A DNA stretch of 64,000 bases from Sorex araneus (GCF_027595985.1 NC_073305.1:178267949-178331948), one strand, 5' to 3'. Shown: positions 1-10,934, numbered from the stretch's first letter. Numbers and translations are program-made. The notes: generated from the letters alone by a model not told the origin.

Positions 1-141
1 CTCTCTCCCTCTCTCTCTCCCTCTCTTTCTCACTCCCTCTCTCCCTCTCCCTCTCTCTCCCTCTCTCCCTCTCTCTCCCTCCCTCTCTCTCCCTTTCCCT
101 GTCTCTCTCCCTCTCTCTCTCCCTCTCTCTCCCTCCCTCTC

Positions 142-172
<31 letters not shown>
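1..172. repeat. CT-rich simple repeat
   Basis: The window opens inside an almost pure pyrimidine tract of ctctcc/ctccct units with a clean (CT)n end at about 150-172. The left boundary is outside the window. The sequence from 173 to 436 is non-repetitive and I see no gene in it. Confidence 0.95.
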
Positions 173-178
<6 letters not shown>

Positions 179-436
179 CTTCTCATGCCTGGCCATTTCC
201 CAAAGAAGAACAGGAGTCTGAGCCAAGGAAGTAATAACCATTGCCTGTGCTCACAACTATTTTGATCTGCGTGGAAATGAAATCTTATCCAGTGATTTCA
301 CACCGGCCCCCTGCTTTCCGATACAAGCCTAACATTTAGAGTGTTGTTAGGAGTGTAGCTGATAGTCTTACACAATGCATGTTTTATAGGGCCACACCTG
401 GGACTTCCGAGGAGATGAATTCACACCCCACCCTCC

Positions 437-509
437 TCTCTCTCCTCTCCCTTCTGTTTCTCTCCTCTCTCTTCTCTCCTTCTCTCTCTCCTCTCCCTCC
501 CTCCCTCCG

Positions 510-555
<46 letters not shown>
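437..555. repeat. CT/CCCT simple repeat
   Basis: A second pyrimidine-rich tract of ctctcct units ending in a pure (CT)n run at about 520-553. The short open frames on both strands here are Ser/Leu/Pro or Arg/Glu low-complexity translations and are not genes. Confidence 0.95.
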
Positions 556-556
<1 letters not shown>

Positions 557-639
557 CCTCCATGCTCTGTGTTGGAAATGAAAGCCTGTGCTTCACATGT
601 GCTAAGCATGTGCCCCACTACACCACACCCCTGACCTAG

Positions 640-1130
640 TTCACCCTTTCTGTTTTATTTTGGGGCCACACCCAGGAATGCTCGGAGACTTATTTGTGAC
701 TCTGTGCCCCAGGGCCCCTTTGGTGGTGCTTGTGGGCATTGAACAGGGGCCAGCTGCACGCAGGCCAGCACTTTAACCACTATGGTATCTCTGGCTCCCA
801 ATCCATTTCTCGTGTGTGGGTGCCGGGGATCAAACCCAGGTCCCACAAGGCAAGCACTCCCCTGCCAAGCTATCGCCCTGGTCCATGGTAATTCATGTTT
901 CAGTGACTTAGAGGTTTCCAAGCCAGACTGGAGAGACTGCACAGGGGACTGGGTGCTTGTCTCGCACTCAGTGGACCCAGGTTCAATCCTTGGCTCGTCA
1001 CAAGGTCCCCTAGGACCACCCGAGAGTGACTCAGAGAGCCAGGACCAGTGCCTTAGCACTGCTGGCTGGGGCCCACCCAAAACTAATTTTTCCAAGCCTA
1101 AACCAGTCTTAGCTGCAACTAATGAACAAC
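640..1130. repeat. Diverged SINE fragments, both orientations
   Basis: Positions 645-800 and about 820-885 read as the reverse complement of an old SOR-like SINE (ggggccacacc start, tatctctggctccc end). Positions 921-1085 carry a plus-strand copy with a recognisable box B (ggttcaatcc). All are diverged and lack clean target duplications. Confidence 0.7.
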
Positions 1131-1365
1131 AGTCATTTGTTCTAGACCCAAATGGGGGATCGAAATAAAGCAAAATGCAGCTTAGGTATCTGGAGGGTCT
1201 GAAACCGTCATTAAAGGCAAAGTTGACCTGAAGAACAGCCGAGTCCTGAACTACATCCCCTGAGCAAACGGAATGTCGACGGTCCTCCTCACTCGTCCTC
1301 AGCGAATCCCTCCCTCACGCGGGGGCTTGTGGGCCCCTAAATAACTCCCCCGTAAACTACAGGTG

Positions 1366-1858
1366 CTCCCCCCACATACACACATGCACACATATGCACA
1401 CAGCCCCCCACACTACACACATACCACACACACACCACATACATGCACCCCCCCCACACTACACACACCACATACACCACACACATGCACACACCACACA
1501 CCATACATACGTGCGCATACACGCACACACCACACATGCACGGACACACACCACATGCATACACGCACATACCACACACATGCACACATGCCCTACACAC
1601 ACACCACACACACATGCACACCCCCCACTACACACACGACACACATGTACCACACACACCACACACATGCACACACACTACACACATGTGTGCGCACACA
1701 TGCACACACCACACATATGCGCACATACACCACACACAAACACACACACACCACACATGCACACACACCACACACATACATACATACACACTACACACAT
1801 GCACACATACCACAGACACATACACATGCATGCACACACACATACACACACACTCCCC
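1366..1858. repeat. AC-rich microsatellite/minisatellite array
   Basis: About 490 bp of (AC)n broken by regular cat, cac and tgcac interruptions. It yields long His/Thr-rich or Cys/Val-rich open frames in several phases on both strands, which is the signature of a simple repeat and not of a protein. Confidence 0.95.
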
Positions 1859-2030
1859 TCCCTGTTCATCCTTCTGTCTCAGCACGGGGAGCAGGGCTGG
1901 GCCCCACGGAGGGTCGGCGGGGACTTTACTCTGTGGGGCCGCTGGCTCTCCGGGGGGCCGTGTCTGGGGCCGGGATGGGGCCGGGGTGCTGTGTCTGTCT
2001 CCTTACTTGGCTAATCGCAGCCACTTGTGG

Positions 2031-2209
2031 GTTTTTTTTTTTTTTTTTTTTTTGCTTTTTGGGTCTCACCCGGCGATGCACAGGGGTTACTCCTGGCTTT
2101 GCACTCAGGAGTTACTCTTTCAGGGGACCATATGGGATGCTGGGGATCGAACCCGGGTCGGCCGCGTGCAAGGCAAACGCTCTACCCGCTGTGCTATCGC
2201 TCCAGCCCC
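2031..2209 (-). mobile_element. SOR-type tRNA-derived SINE
   Basis: Nearly full-length copy in reverse orientation: T-rich tail, gggtctcacccggcgatgc, then box B and box A in complement (gggttcgat, ctatcgctccagcccc). It lies downstream of the ZBTB2 polyadenylation site. A short (AC) run follows at 2210. Confidence 0.9.
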
Positions 2210-2480
2210 AAAACACACACAAAAAAACTTGTGTTTTTCTCGAGATCCATGGCCCAGGGCTGGCATTCTGGACTCTGGGGCTTGTCTGTTCTGGGGGTCT
2301 GTTAGTCCCCCTTTCCTTGGGGGGTGGGGGCTTGTGGGGTCTCCACACTTGGTGGTGCTTGGGAAACACTCGCTGTGGTTGTGCTCAGGGTACTGGCGTG
2401 AGGTGCTGGGGTTGGACCGAGTGCTCCCGCCTGTGGAGGCGCCCTAGTGCTCCTTGGCCTTCTCGTTCAAGTCTTAATTA

Positions 2481-2657
2481 GGGGGCTGGAGCGATAGCAC
2501 AGCTGGTAGGGCGTTTGCCTTGCACTCGGCCAACCTGGGTTCTATTCCCAGCATCCCATATGGTCCCCTGAGCACCGCCAGGAGTGATTCCTGAGTGCAG
2601 AGTCAGGAGTAACCCCTGAGCATCGCTTAAAAAAAAAAAAGGCAAAAAAAAAAAAAG
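2481..2657 (+). mobile_element. SOR-type SINE with perfect 13-bp target duplication
   Basis: Full-length plus-strand copy beginning ggggctggagcgatagcac and ending in an A-rich tail. The 13-bp sequence caagtcttaatta occurs at 2468-2480 and again at 2658-2670, flanking the element exactly, so this is a retrotransposed insertion with intact ends. Confidence 0.95.
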
Positions 2658-2804
2658 CAAGTCTTAATTAGAAAACAACAGTGATTATCTTGACATTATT
2701 AGATTATTACTATTATTATTATTACTTGGGGTGCTGGGGACCCAACACAGTGCCTCAAAGACACACCCTGACCTTTTTACTGTGTTATCAGTCTGGAGTC
2801 TGCG

Positions 2805-3645
2805 CTTTGTTCTTTTTTGTTCTTTGTTTTGCCGGGGGCACACCTGGGGATGCTCAGGAGTTACTCCTGGCTCTGTGTCTCATAATCACTGCTGGTGGTG
2901 CTCAGGGGACCACATGGGATGCTGGGGAACAAACTCAGGTCACTTCGCGCAAGGCAAGCACCCTACCTGCTGTATCTCTTCGGGCCCTTGGACTCTGTTC
3001 TTTGGATTCTTCTTTTTTGTTTTTTGCCTTTTGGGTCACACCCGGTGATGCTCAGGGGTTACTCCTGGCTCTGCACTCAGGAATTACTCCTGGCGGTGCT
3101 TGGGGGACCCTATGGGATGCCTGAGATTAAACCCAGGTCGGCCATGTGCAAGGCAAATGCCCTACCCGCTATGATATCGCTCCAGCGCCATGGATTATCC
3201 TATTTTATGCCATTACCCAGTGCTACCCCATTCATTCATTCATTCATTCACTCATTCATTGATTTACTTTCAACTTTACAATTTGACAAATCTTTCTTTT
3301 GTTTTTGGCTGAAGCTGGCATCAGTACTGGCAGGAGTACTCAGGGTGTACTCCTGGCTCTGTGTTCAGGGATCACCCCCGGCTGGGCTTGGGGAACCATG
3401 TGTGGTGCCAGGAATCGAAGCCAGGTTGGCTGCATGCCAGGCAAGCACCTTACAGCGCTGTACTATGGCTGTGGTCGAATATTTTATTGTTGTGTTTTTG
3501 CTTTTGGCCATACCTGGAGATGCTCAGGGTTACTCCTGGCTCTGCACTCAGGAATTGCTTCTGATTAGGCTTGAGGGACCATATAGGATGCTGGGGATCA
3601 AACCCAGGACAGCCACATGCAAGGCAAGCACTCTACCCATTAGCC
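2805..3645 (-). mobile_element. Row of four reverse-orientation SINEs
   Basis: Four copies lie head to tail at about 2805-2990, 3010-3190, 3293-3475 and 3490-3645, each running from a T-rich tail through gctcagg...tcctggctctg to a box A complement. The second is the least diverged; the third and fourth are old. Between the second and third is a short (CATT)n tract at 3231-3263. Confidence 0.85.
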
Positions 3646-3663
3646 CCAAGGTTGACAAATCTT

Positions 3664-3867
3664 TTTTTTGTTCTGTTTTTATTTATTTATTTATTTTTTG
3701 TTTTGTTTTTGTTTTTGCTTTTCGGGTCACACCCAGTGATGCACTGGCTCTGCACTCAGGAATTACTCCTGGCGGTGCTGGGGGACCATATGGGATGCTG
3801 GGAATCGAACCCGGGTCGACCGCGTGCAAGGCAAACGCCCTCCCCACTGTACTATTGCTCTGGCCCC
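3664..3867 (-). mobile_element. SOR-type SINE with 15-bp target duplication
   Basis: Reverse-orientation copy whose T-rich tail holds ttattt units. The 15-bp sequence aggttgacaaatctt flanks it at 3649-3663 and 3868-3882. The internal body lacks the 'ggggttactcc' stretch normally found after gatgca, so it carries a small deletion. Confidence 0.93.
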
Positions 3868-4099
3868 AGGTTGACAAATCTTAATGCAATGCTTTCTCCC
3901 CACTATGTCCGTATTCCTCTGGGAAGATAAAAATGCTGTGCTAGTTTTACAAGTCTATTTTAGCAGCACTGGTTGAGTGAGTCACTCTGGCTCTCCCGGT
4001 GAAAGGGAAACTCGAGAGAATTACACAGCAGCCCAAGTGAACGCTGAAAGCCTGGGGCTGGACCGTGCCGTCCTTCAGCGGAAACTTCACAGGAAGAAC

Positions 4100-4268
4100 A
4101 GGGGCCGGGGCGATAGTACCACAGGGCGGGCATCTGCCTCGCACACGGGCAACCCAGGCTCAATCCCGGATATCCCATATGGTCCTCCGAGCACCGCCTG
4201 GGGTAATTCCTGAATGCAGAGCCAGGAGTAACCCCTGAGCATCACTGGTGTGCCCCTATGTGGAAAAA
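4100..4268 (+). mobile_element. SOR-type SINE
   Basis: Plus-strand copy starting ggggccggggcgatagtacc, with box B ggctcaatcc and ending gtgtgcccctatg before a short A-rich tail. A weaker, older plus-strand fragment follows at about 4283-4410 (ggggtcaggg...gggtgtgaccc). Confidence 0.85.
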
Positions 4269-4427
4269 AATAATTCAGGACAGGGGTCAGGGAGAAAATT
4301 CAATGGGCTGAATTCTTGCTTGGCACGAGGGATGCAGAGGTTCGAGCACCATGGGGCCACATGTCCTGAGCTGGGAGTTGCCCCTTAGCACTTCAGGGTG
4401 TGACCCTCAAATAAAAAACAAACTCAG

Positions 4428-4632
4428 GGGCCGGAGCAATAGCACAGCGGGTAGGGCGTTTGCCTTGCACGCTGCCGACCCGGGTTCGATCCTCGGCATC
4501 CCATAGGGTCCTCCCATATGGTCCTCTGAGCACCTCCTGGAGTAATTCCTGAGTGCAAAGTCAGGAGTAACCCCTGAGCATCGCTGGGTGTGACCCAAAA
4601 AGCAAAAACAAAACAAAACAAAACAAAAACAA
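4428..4632 (+). mobile_element. SOR-type SINE with 12-bp target duplication
   Basis: Plus-strand copy flanked by aaacaaactcag at 4416-4427 and 4633-4644. The body has a short internal direct duplication (catagggtcctc then catatggtcctc), making it slightly longer than its neighbours. The tail is (aaaac)n. Confidence 0.93.
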
Positions 4633-4774
4633 AAACAAACTCAGAACAAACAGCACTTGCAAGTTCTTGGCGAGAGCAGACTCAGCGCTGCTCGGGGCTG
4701 AGGGGCTGCCGCACTGGCCTGAGCCCTGGGGTCAGGAGGTTGGTGGTTTTGTGAAGGTTTGCCACTCATGCCAC

Positions 4775-4940
4775 TTAGTATAGCGGGTAGGGCACCTGCC
4801 TTGCACAGGGCTGACCCAGGTTCGATCTCCGGCATCCCATAGGGTCTTCCGAGTCCGCCAAGAGTGATGCCTGAGTGTCGAGCCGGGAGGAACCCCTGAG
4901 CATCACCCATTGTGCCCCCCAAACAAAACAAAATAAAAAG
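4775..4940 (+). mobile_element. Diverged SOR-type SINE
   Basis: Plus-strand copy from tagtatagcgggtagggc through box B ggttcgatctcc to a (caaaa)n tail. Its 5' head is degraded, so the exact start is uncertain. Confidence 0.8.
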
Positions 4941-5029
4941 ATTTGCCACTTCCACTCACTGACTCATTGCACACAGTGGAGCTATGAAAATCTGTGTCCA
5001 ACCACAGCTGAATGGTTCAAGAAGTCGTG

Positions 5030-5315
5030 GTACCGCCAGGAGTAATTCCTGAGTGCATGAGCCAGGAGTCACCCCTGTGCATCGTCGCCGGGTGTGACCC
5101 AAAAAAGCAAAAAATTAAAATAAATAAATAAAAGCTGTGGTATAGGGCTGGAGTCATAATCCAGCGGGGAGGGAATTTGCCTTGCATGCAGCTAACCCGG
5201 GTTTGATCCCCAGTATCCCATATTGCCCCCTGAGCACTGCCAGGTGTGATTCCTGAGTGCAGAGCCAGGAGAAACCCCTGAGCATTGCCAGGTGTGACCC
5301 AACGAGAAAAAAAAA
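5030..5315 (+). mobile_element. One partial and one full SOR-type SINE
   Basis: Positions 5030-5130 hold only the 3' half of a copy (accgccaggagtaattcc... to an aaataaataa tail). Positions 5145-5315 hold a complete but diverged copy (gggctggagtcataatccag) ending in an A run. Confidence 0.82.
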
Positions 5316-5574
5316 TCCCCCCAACAACCTTGCTTACAAAAGAGGGGGTAGGGGACGGAGGGTGGGTGAACCCCTGCACCCCTCACAGTGACTAGGGGGG
5401 AACAGTCTTCCCTTTCCCTTTCCCTCCACCACCAGGAAGAGCCCTCGCCCACTGCAGTCTGCCTCTCCAGAACTTTCTGGTCTTCCAGGCACAAGTCAGT
5501 CCCACAGCTACTCAGGGCAAGTCCCGAGACTCATTTGACTCACTTGATTAATGTAACTGAGGTTTAATAAACAA

Positions 5575-6125
5575 GATGGGGGGAGGGGGACAGGCTTTGC
5601 ATGTAAGAGACCCAGGGTCCATCCCTGGCATCATATGTACCCAGAAGTGCGGCTAGGAGCAATTCCTGAGCACCAAGTGGGGAGTTACTCCCCAAACAAA
5701 ACCCAAGTAACCCCAGGAGAAGTGGGTGAAAACTACCCGATTTTGAGTAATTTGTATTTATTGGTGTGAACTTGTGTTATCTTGGCCCAAGCAGCTTCAG
5801 TTCTCTGGTTTTGGGGGGGTGGTGGGGCGGTGGGCTACACCACCATACAACTGTGCCGGGGATTGAACCTGGGCCGGCTGCACAGAAGACAATGACCGGC
5901 CCTACCTACTGCACTGCCTCTCTGGCTCCCAGGCTTTATTTGTTTTGTTTTTTTTTTTTTTTTTGGTGGTGGTGGGGGGGGGACACGACATACTGTTGAT
6001 GCTCAGGGCACTCATGATCACTCCCGGTGGGACTCGGGGGACCGTGTGTAGTGCCGGGGACTCAACCAGGTCAGCCTCGGTGGAGGCAAGCACCCTCCTT
6101 CCCCGAAGTACTACTGCTCTGTTCT
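5575..6125. repeat. Old SINE remnants
   Basis: An old plus-strand remnant lies at about 5580-5705, followed by two reverse copies at 5815-5935 and 5945-6125, each ending in a complement of box A (tctctggctccc; tactgctctg). They mark the flank just beyond the ZBTB2 3' end. Confidence 0.7.
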
Positions 6126-6174
6126 CTACATCCTTTCTGGGGGAAGGGACAGATAAAGTAACACACAAAATCGC

Positions 6175-7836
6175 ACATTCGTTTAATTAAAGGTTTATTC
6201 AATGAAAGTATGTATAAAAACTTACAAATCGCGAACTCAACTATACATGTCATAGGACGACGGGATACTGAGCTTTAAACATGTACGTACAACACGCTAT
6301 CCACTGGCCTTCCCTTCCCCTCCACTCCTGGCCCCTGCTTTACTGTGTAAGACCCCCGCCCCCCCACCTGACACTGGCCCCCGGGAGGATAAATGGACAC
6401 CCAATATTTCACTGTTTTCAGGCCCCTGGAGGAAATCTCAGGTATTAAAAATTAAAACCGAAGACTCAACATCAAAATCTAAGTCTGTGTTTTGTTTCTG
6501 TATTTCCCCCCCAACAGCCATCAAGTTTTTTTTCCCCCCCCATGTTTGACATTTCCTGACAGACTGACTTTGTCAATAATCAGCCTTGACTCTGGAGGTC
6601 ATGAAAGGGACGACTCATCCTGTCCACTACCCCCCCTCCCCACCCCTCTGCCGCAGGACACTCCATTCCCGTCCCTTTTCCTGTGGTCCCCACGTGGATT
6701 GAAAAGCGGCTGGTTCGGTGCTGTTTCTGCACCAAAAGTACCATCGGCAAGTACGAGACTGGCCTGTGTCACTTTGTGCCCGGCAAGAATGTAGAATGGC
6801 GCTCCCAAGTCGGATTGGGACAATAACCACACGCGTCAGAAAGGAAAATACGGTATTTTGGTGGCGGTTGCCTCTGGAAGGAGCCAGCAATTAGGTAAGG
6901 CGTGTGTACTGATCAAATTGTGGAGTGTCTACATGTTTTCTGACACAGGCGCGCGCACATGCACACACACACACACACACCCACCCCACACGCACCCACA
7001 CAAACACATACACACGGCTTGTCATGCTATATCCCCAAATTAAGATTGCCATCACATTATTACTTCTTCTTTTTTTTTTTTTCTCTTTTGTGTTTTGTTC
7101 GAGTAGATTTCTTAAAATTCTCTCGACTGGACATAATCTCAAAGGATGCATTCTGAAATCAGACGCCCGGGGCGGGGGGAGGGGGGCAAATGATAAATAC
7201 TGAGAATGTTCTCTGGGGTTTTAGGGCTTCCCCCCTCCCCCCCACCGTCTGGATTTCTGCAGAGCCCAGAGCCCAGCTGGATCTGTAAGCACCAGGCACG
7301 CTGCTGCATCTGAGGGCGTTGGTTTTTTTTTTTTTTTTTTCCGAGAAGGAAGACAAAAGTATTACCCAGGGAAAAGTCATAATTCGCGTTTACCAAATAG
7401 CTTTCTAGTGGTTTGGCTTGGTTAGAAGACCCTTCATTAGCTCCAAGTATGCTTTTTAAAATTCTCTAAAAAAGCCTGGAAACAAACAGACCAAAAAAAA
7501 AAAAATCGATTTGACGGTACAAGTACTACTGACCATTATCTTTCTGACATCCCCTGAATGAAAGCAAATATGGTCCAGGTTTATAATGCACAGAGCTTGG
7601 AGGGGAGGAGGCGGGGGTTGAGAGATGGGAGGGGGGAGGGGAAGAGGGGAGGGGTGCTGTTCGGATCATGCCACGGAGAACCCGAGTTCTCTACCCGGGT
7701 GGGGGGAAGGGAAGGCAAAGGTAGTCTTTGTAAAAACGTCAGTTTTTTTTTTGTTTTGTGTTTGTTAAAAAAAAAAAAGAAAGAAAAAAAAAAGCCAAGA
7801 GCAGCCGGCGACAGGGAGTGGAGGGGGGGGGGGCGG
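6175..7836 (-). other. ZBTB2 3' untranslated region
   Basis: Minus-strand sequence after the ZBTB2 stop codon up to a canonical AATAAA (complement at 6194-6199), about 1.66 kb. It is almost free of SINEs, unlike everything around it, which fits a constrained transcribed UTR. It contains an (AC)n tract near 6958-6980 (GT on the sense strand), several T/A homopolymers and a G-rich block at 7600-7660. The exact cleavage site is inferred to lie within about 25 bases left of the signal. Confidence 0.75.
6194..6199 (-). promoter_or_regulatory. Polyadenylation signal AATAAA for ZBTB2
   Basis: Canonical hexamer on the minus strand, about 1.64 kb downstream of the stop codon. It sits at the border between SINE-free sequence and the old SINE remnants further left, which supports it as the functional end of the transcript. 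Confidence 0.7.
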
Positions 7837-9319
7837 TCAGTCCAACAACACGGTTTCCTGTTCCTTTTTGATGGACGCCAGCACCGGGTGGTCGGGCTCG
7901 GGGACCTCCGAGTCCCCCCCGGCGCCCAGCAGGAGGGCGCGGCCCTCGTCCAGCGCGAACACGTCCGCGGCCTGGCTCTGGCACGCGTGCTTCACCACCT
8001 CGCTGGGCGTGGCGAAGGTCTTGTCGCACAGGTTGCACTTGTAGGGCTTGCTGGCCTGCACCAGCAGGCTGTCCATCTGGCTGCCCTCCTCGAACGTGCA
8101 CAGCTCGAGCGTCTGCTTGTCCACCACGGTGTAGGTGTCGATGCTCTGGTTGAGGCACACGTGGCGCGCCGCCTGGTTGGCGCGGCAGAAGCTCTTGTCG
8201 CACGTGCTGCACTTGAAGGGCTTGCCCGTGTGGATGTACATGTGCTCGCGCCAGTGGCTCTTCTGGATGAACTTGCGGCCGCAGATGGTGCACTCGTACT
8301 TGCGCCGCTTCACCTCGCGCTCCTGGTCGGCCTGCTCCAGGTTGTCGATGTCCGCGATGTCCGACGGCGGCGGCGTCTCGGATGGCGGCTGCCCGTCCAG
8401 CAGCGGCGAGTCGGAGATGTGCGGCAGCTCGCTGTCGCTGACCATGCCCGCCTCGGGCGCGTCGGCCGCGTCCTTGGCCAGCTCCTCGGCTGCGGCCGCG
8501 GCGGCGGCGGCGGCGGCGGCAGCGGCGGCCAGGGCGCCCCCGCGCGCGTCCCCCGGCGGCCCGGCGCCCGGGAAGGGCACCCCGGTGTGGATCTGCAGGT
8601 GCTCGCGCAGGCTGCTGCGCAGCGTGAAGCGCCGGCCGCACAGGTGGCACGCGTAGCACTTGGGGAAGCTGCCGTTGCGCTTCATGATGCTCGGCTTCAC
8701 GTGCGCGATGGTCAGCGGCGCCGGGTGCTCGTCCGACGGTGACGGCGCCAGCCCCGCCTCGTCCCCGGGCATCGACGAGGGCGGCGGCGGCGGCGGCCCC
8801 ACGCCCGGCACGGGCATGGGCATGGGCACGGGCGCAGGCGCGGGCGCGGGCACGGGCGTGGACACGAGTTCGGGGGACAGCGGCGTGGGCAGCAGCGGCT
8901 CCGAGGGCGTCAGATGGGTCCGGCCCCCGGGCAGCTGCGACAGCGGCGCGGCGGCGGCGGCGGCGGCGGCTGCAGCGGCGTCAGGGCCTGGGTCGGGACC
9001 CAGGCGGGCCGGCCGCGCGTCCCGCGCCAGCTTCTCCGGGGCCGGCGCGAGCTTGGAGGCCTGGCGCAGCTGGTGGTCGGCGATCTGGATGCCGTAGAGG
9101 GACGAGGCGAGCGGGAAGACTTGGTCCGGGTGGGAGAAGGCGCCCTGGCTGGCCAGGCTGGCCTCCTGGATGAGCGGGTAGGCGTGCAGGAACTTGATGC
9201 CCTGCTCCAGGCGCACGGGGTCGATGAGCTGCGGGGCCATCTTGCCCGTGTACATCAGGTGCAGGAGGTAGCTGAAGATGTCGGGCTGGATGTCGGTGGG
9301 CTTCAGGCGCACGCACTCG
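7837..9319 (-). CDS. ZBTB2: ZBTB2, terminal coding exon (residues 58-551)
   Basis: Terminal exon of ZBTB2, a nuclear transcription regulator that dimerises through its BTB domain and binds DNA through zinc fingers. It opens after a tcttgcag acceptor at 9320; its first base completes the Ser58 codon begun in exon 2. It encodes the second half of the BTB domain (to about residue 125), a Pro/Ala-rich linker, then four fingers: C282/C285/H298/H302 and C401/C404/H417/H421 are classical C2H2; C428/C431/H444/C446 and C486/C489/H502/C504 end in Cys. The C terminus has an IKKE motif (K542) that fits a SUMO site. The protein is 551 residues; I recall 514 in human. The excess is mainly two alanine tracts (172-182, 322-335) and a VPAPAP...MPMP segment. 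Third codon positions are almost all G or C. Stop TGA at 7837-7839. Identification is by recognised near-identity in the BTB and finger regions. Confidence 0.97.
8488..8529 (-). repeat. GCC/GCG triplet tract encoding Ala14 in ZBTB2
   Basis: Fourteen consecutive alanine codons (residues 322-335) between the first finger and the acidic linker, seven of them identical GCC repeats. The reading frame is intact on both sides. Confidence 0.95.
8947..8979 (-). repeat. GCC/GCA triplet tract encoding Ala11 in ZBTB2
   Basis: Eleven alanine codons (residues 172-182), with a run of seven GCC, just after the BTB domain where the human protein as I recall it has no alanine run. Confidence 0.95.
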
Positions 9320-9424
9320 CTGCAAGAGAGGAGCACAGGACCGGTGAGGGGGGCCCCCCCGCCGCCTCGCCCACGACCCGGTGCGCGGGAGGGGCTGTGC
9401 GTGTGCGGAGGGTGGCGGGAGGCC

Positions 9425-9940
9425 CTCCCGTGGCAGTGCTCGGGGAGTGTTCCTGGCTCTGCACTTAGGGAACCATATGGGGTGCTGGGGATCAGGCCCA
9501 CAGTATTCTCTCTCTGGCCTTGGGGGAGAGGGGGTGTGTTTACTTATCCACCCATCCTTTTGGGGTCACACCCAGTGGTGCTTAAGGGTCACTCCTGGCT
9601 CTGCACTCAGGAATTACTTCTGGCGGTACTGTGTGTCTGTGTGTGTCTGTGTGTCTGTGTGTGTGTGTGTGGGGGGGTTCGAAATGGGAAGCAGGGATTG
9701 AACGTAGGTCAGCCATGTGCAAGGCAAGCGATATTATCGCTCCAGCTTTAATTCTTAATTTGTTTTTTTGGGCCACATCTGGCAGTGCTCAGGGAGTTAC
9801 TCCTGGCTCTCCACTCAGGAATCACTCCTGACAGTGCTCAGGGGCCCTACAGAAGGCCGGGGTTCGAAGCCTGGTCCTCCACAGGAGGGCAAACGCCCTC
9901 CCTGTTACACTAGTCCTCTGCCTGGGGAGGCAGTTGCTTT
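9425..9940 (-). mobile_element. Three diverged SINEs at the start of ZBTB2 intron 2
   Basis: Reverse copies at about 9425-9520 (partial), 9555-9750 and 9763-9935. The middle copy has had its centre replaced by a (TG)n run at 9630-9670, the same kind of change seen on a larger scale near 53 kb. The closest element is about 105 bp from the exon 3 acceptor. Confidence 0.8.
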
Positions 9941-10327
9941 TAAAGCAAACGGAATCCGAACATTTCCCATTTATTTCTTCCTGAGAGTAAGTTTCAGAGA
10001 GTGCGAAAACTCAAGAGCTAACCAGAATTCATGTTTCTTTTAGAAATCTGATTTTTAAATTTGGAACTGAGGGAAATGCCATCGTACGGGTGGAGGGAGA
10101 CCAAGATTACGTTAAAGGAACCTGCTATCTTAGGCCTGCCCTGGTTCTTCTCTGGGAAGCCTAGATGGACGCGACCTGCTGTGGGGGGGAGGGCCCAGAC
10201 TGCAGGTTCAATTCTTCAAGCCCCGAGGAGAGCCCGGCAGCTTTGCTTCATGTGTACGGGGAGACGAGGGCACCGGGAATGGGTAGCGAAGAGCAAGGGA
10301 ACAAATGGAACAGAAAAACAAAACCCT

Positions 10328-10512
10328 GGGGCTGGAGCCATAGCACAGCGGGGAGGGCGTTTGCCTTGCACGCGGCCGACCTGGGTTCGATTCCCAGCAT
10401 CCCATATGGTCCCCTGAGCACCGCCAGGGGTAATTCCTGAGTGCAGAGCCAGGAGTAACCCCTGTGCATCGCCGGGTGTGACCCAAAAAGAAAAGAAAAG
10501 AAAACAAAACCA
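10328..10512 (+). mobile_element. SOR-type SINE
   Basis: Complete, little-diverged plus-strand copy (ggggctggagccatagcac, box B gggttcgattcc) with an (aaaag)n then (aaaac)n tail. The flanks are both aaaac-rich, so a target duplication is plausible but not distinct. Confidence 0.92.
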
Positions 10513-10519
10513 AAACCAA

Positions 10520-10930
10520 AACCCAAGTCTCTGCGCTCTGAGAAACTCGGCTCCAACTCTAGCAGGGAGGCAGGTCAGGGGTCAGGGGCCAGAGGTCAGG
10601 GGGAAACACAGGGTCCTGAGGCAGCTCTGATAGTTTGTGGGGCAGCTACGGAAAAGAAGGTCTCCCTCAAGTGAAGTGATTTATCTGTGGCCTCTGAATG
10701 CAGGGTGGTTGCTGGCTCTGTGGACACCTGCGTGTGCGTCACTCCAGAAACACCCCTGCTCAGAACGCGGCGACTCTGAGGGTCTCCGAGATCCACGGAA
10801 GCTGTTAAGCATCAGTGGACATTAATGGCGTATCTCTGTACTACACTCAACACCACTCTTATAGAAACAACACGTCTTTTAACCTCCTTGCATACTTTTA
10901 TTTTCTTTATTAATTTTTATAATTTTTGTT
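10520..10930. other. Non-repetitive intron 2 sequence
   Basis: No exon, RNA gene or known repeat recognised. A short ggtcaggggtcag-like direct repeat occurs near 10573-10600. Confidence 0.6.
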
Positions 10931-10934
10931 TGTT

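Noticed and set aside
1363-2481. 372-residue plus-strand open frame rich in His and Thr
   Set aside because: It is a translation of the AC-rich array at 1366-1858 followed by a reverse SINE; similar frames exist in other phases and on the other strand.
2681-3884. Recurring peptide wording such as 'PYGMLGIEPGSAACKANALP' on many frames
   Set aside because: This is the translation of the SINE body (gaccatatgggatgctgggg... to the tRNA-like head). It recurs dozens of times on both strands and is not a gene family.
1-6100. AKAP12 3' UTR or terminal exon on the plus strand
   Set aside because: Expected nearby from human gene order, but I find no AKAP12-like coding sequence; the unique stretches are too short to judge.
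7558-8742. 394-residue plus-strand open frame opposite ZBTB2
   Set aside because: It is the antisense of the GC-rich ZBTB2 exon, which suppresses stop codons; the minus-strand frame has recognisable BTB and zinc-finger domains.
10328-10400. tRNA gene, suggested by box A and box B promoter elements
   Set aside because: The motifs belong to the head of the tRNA-derived SINE; there is no cloverleaf with matching acceptor stem, and the body continues well past tRNA length.
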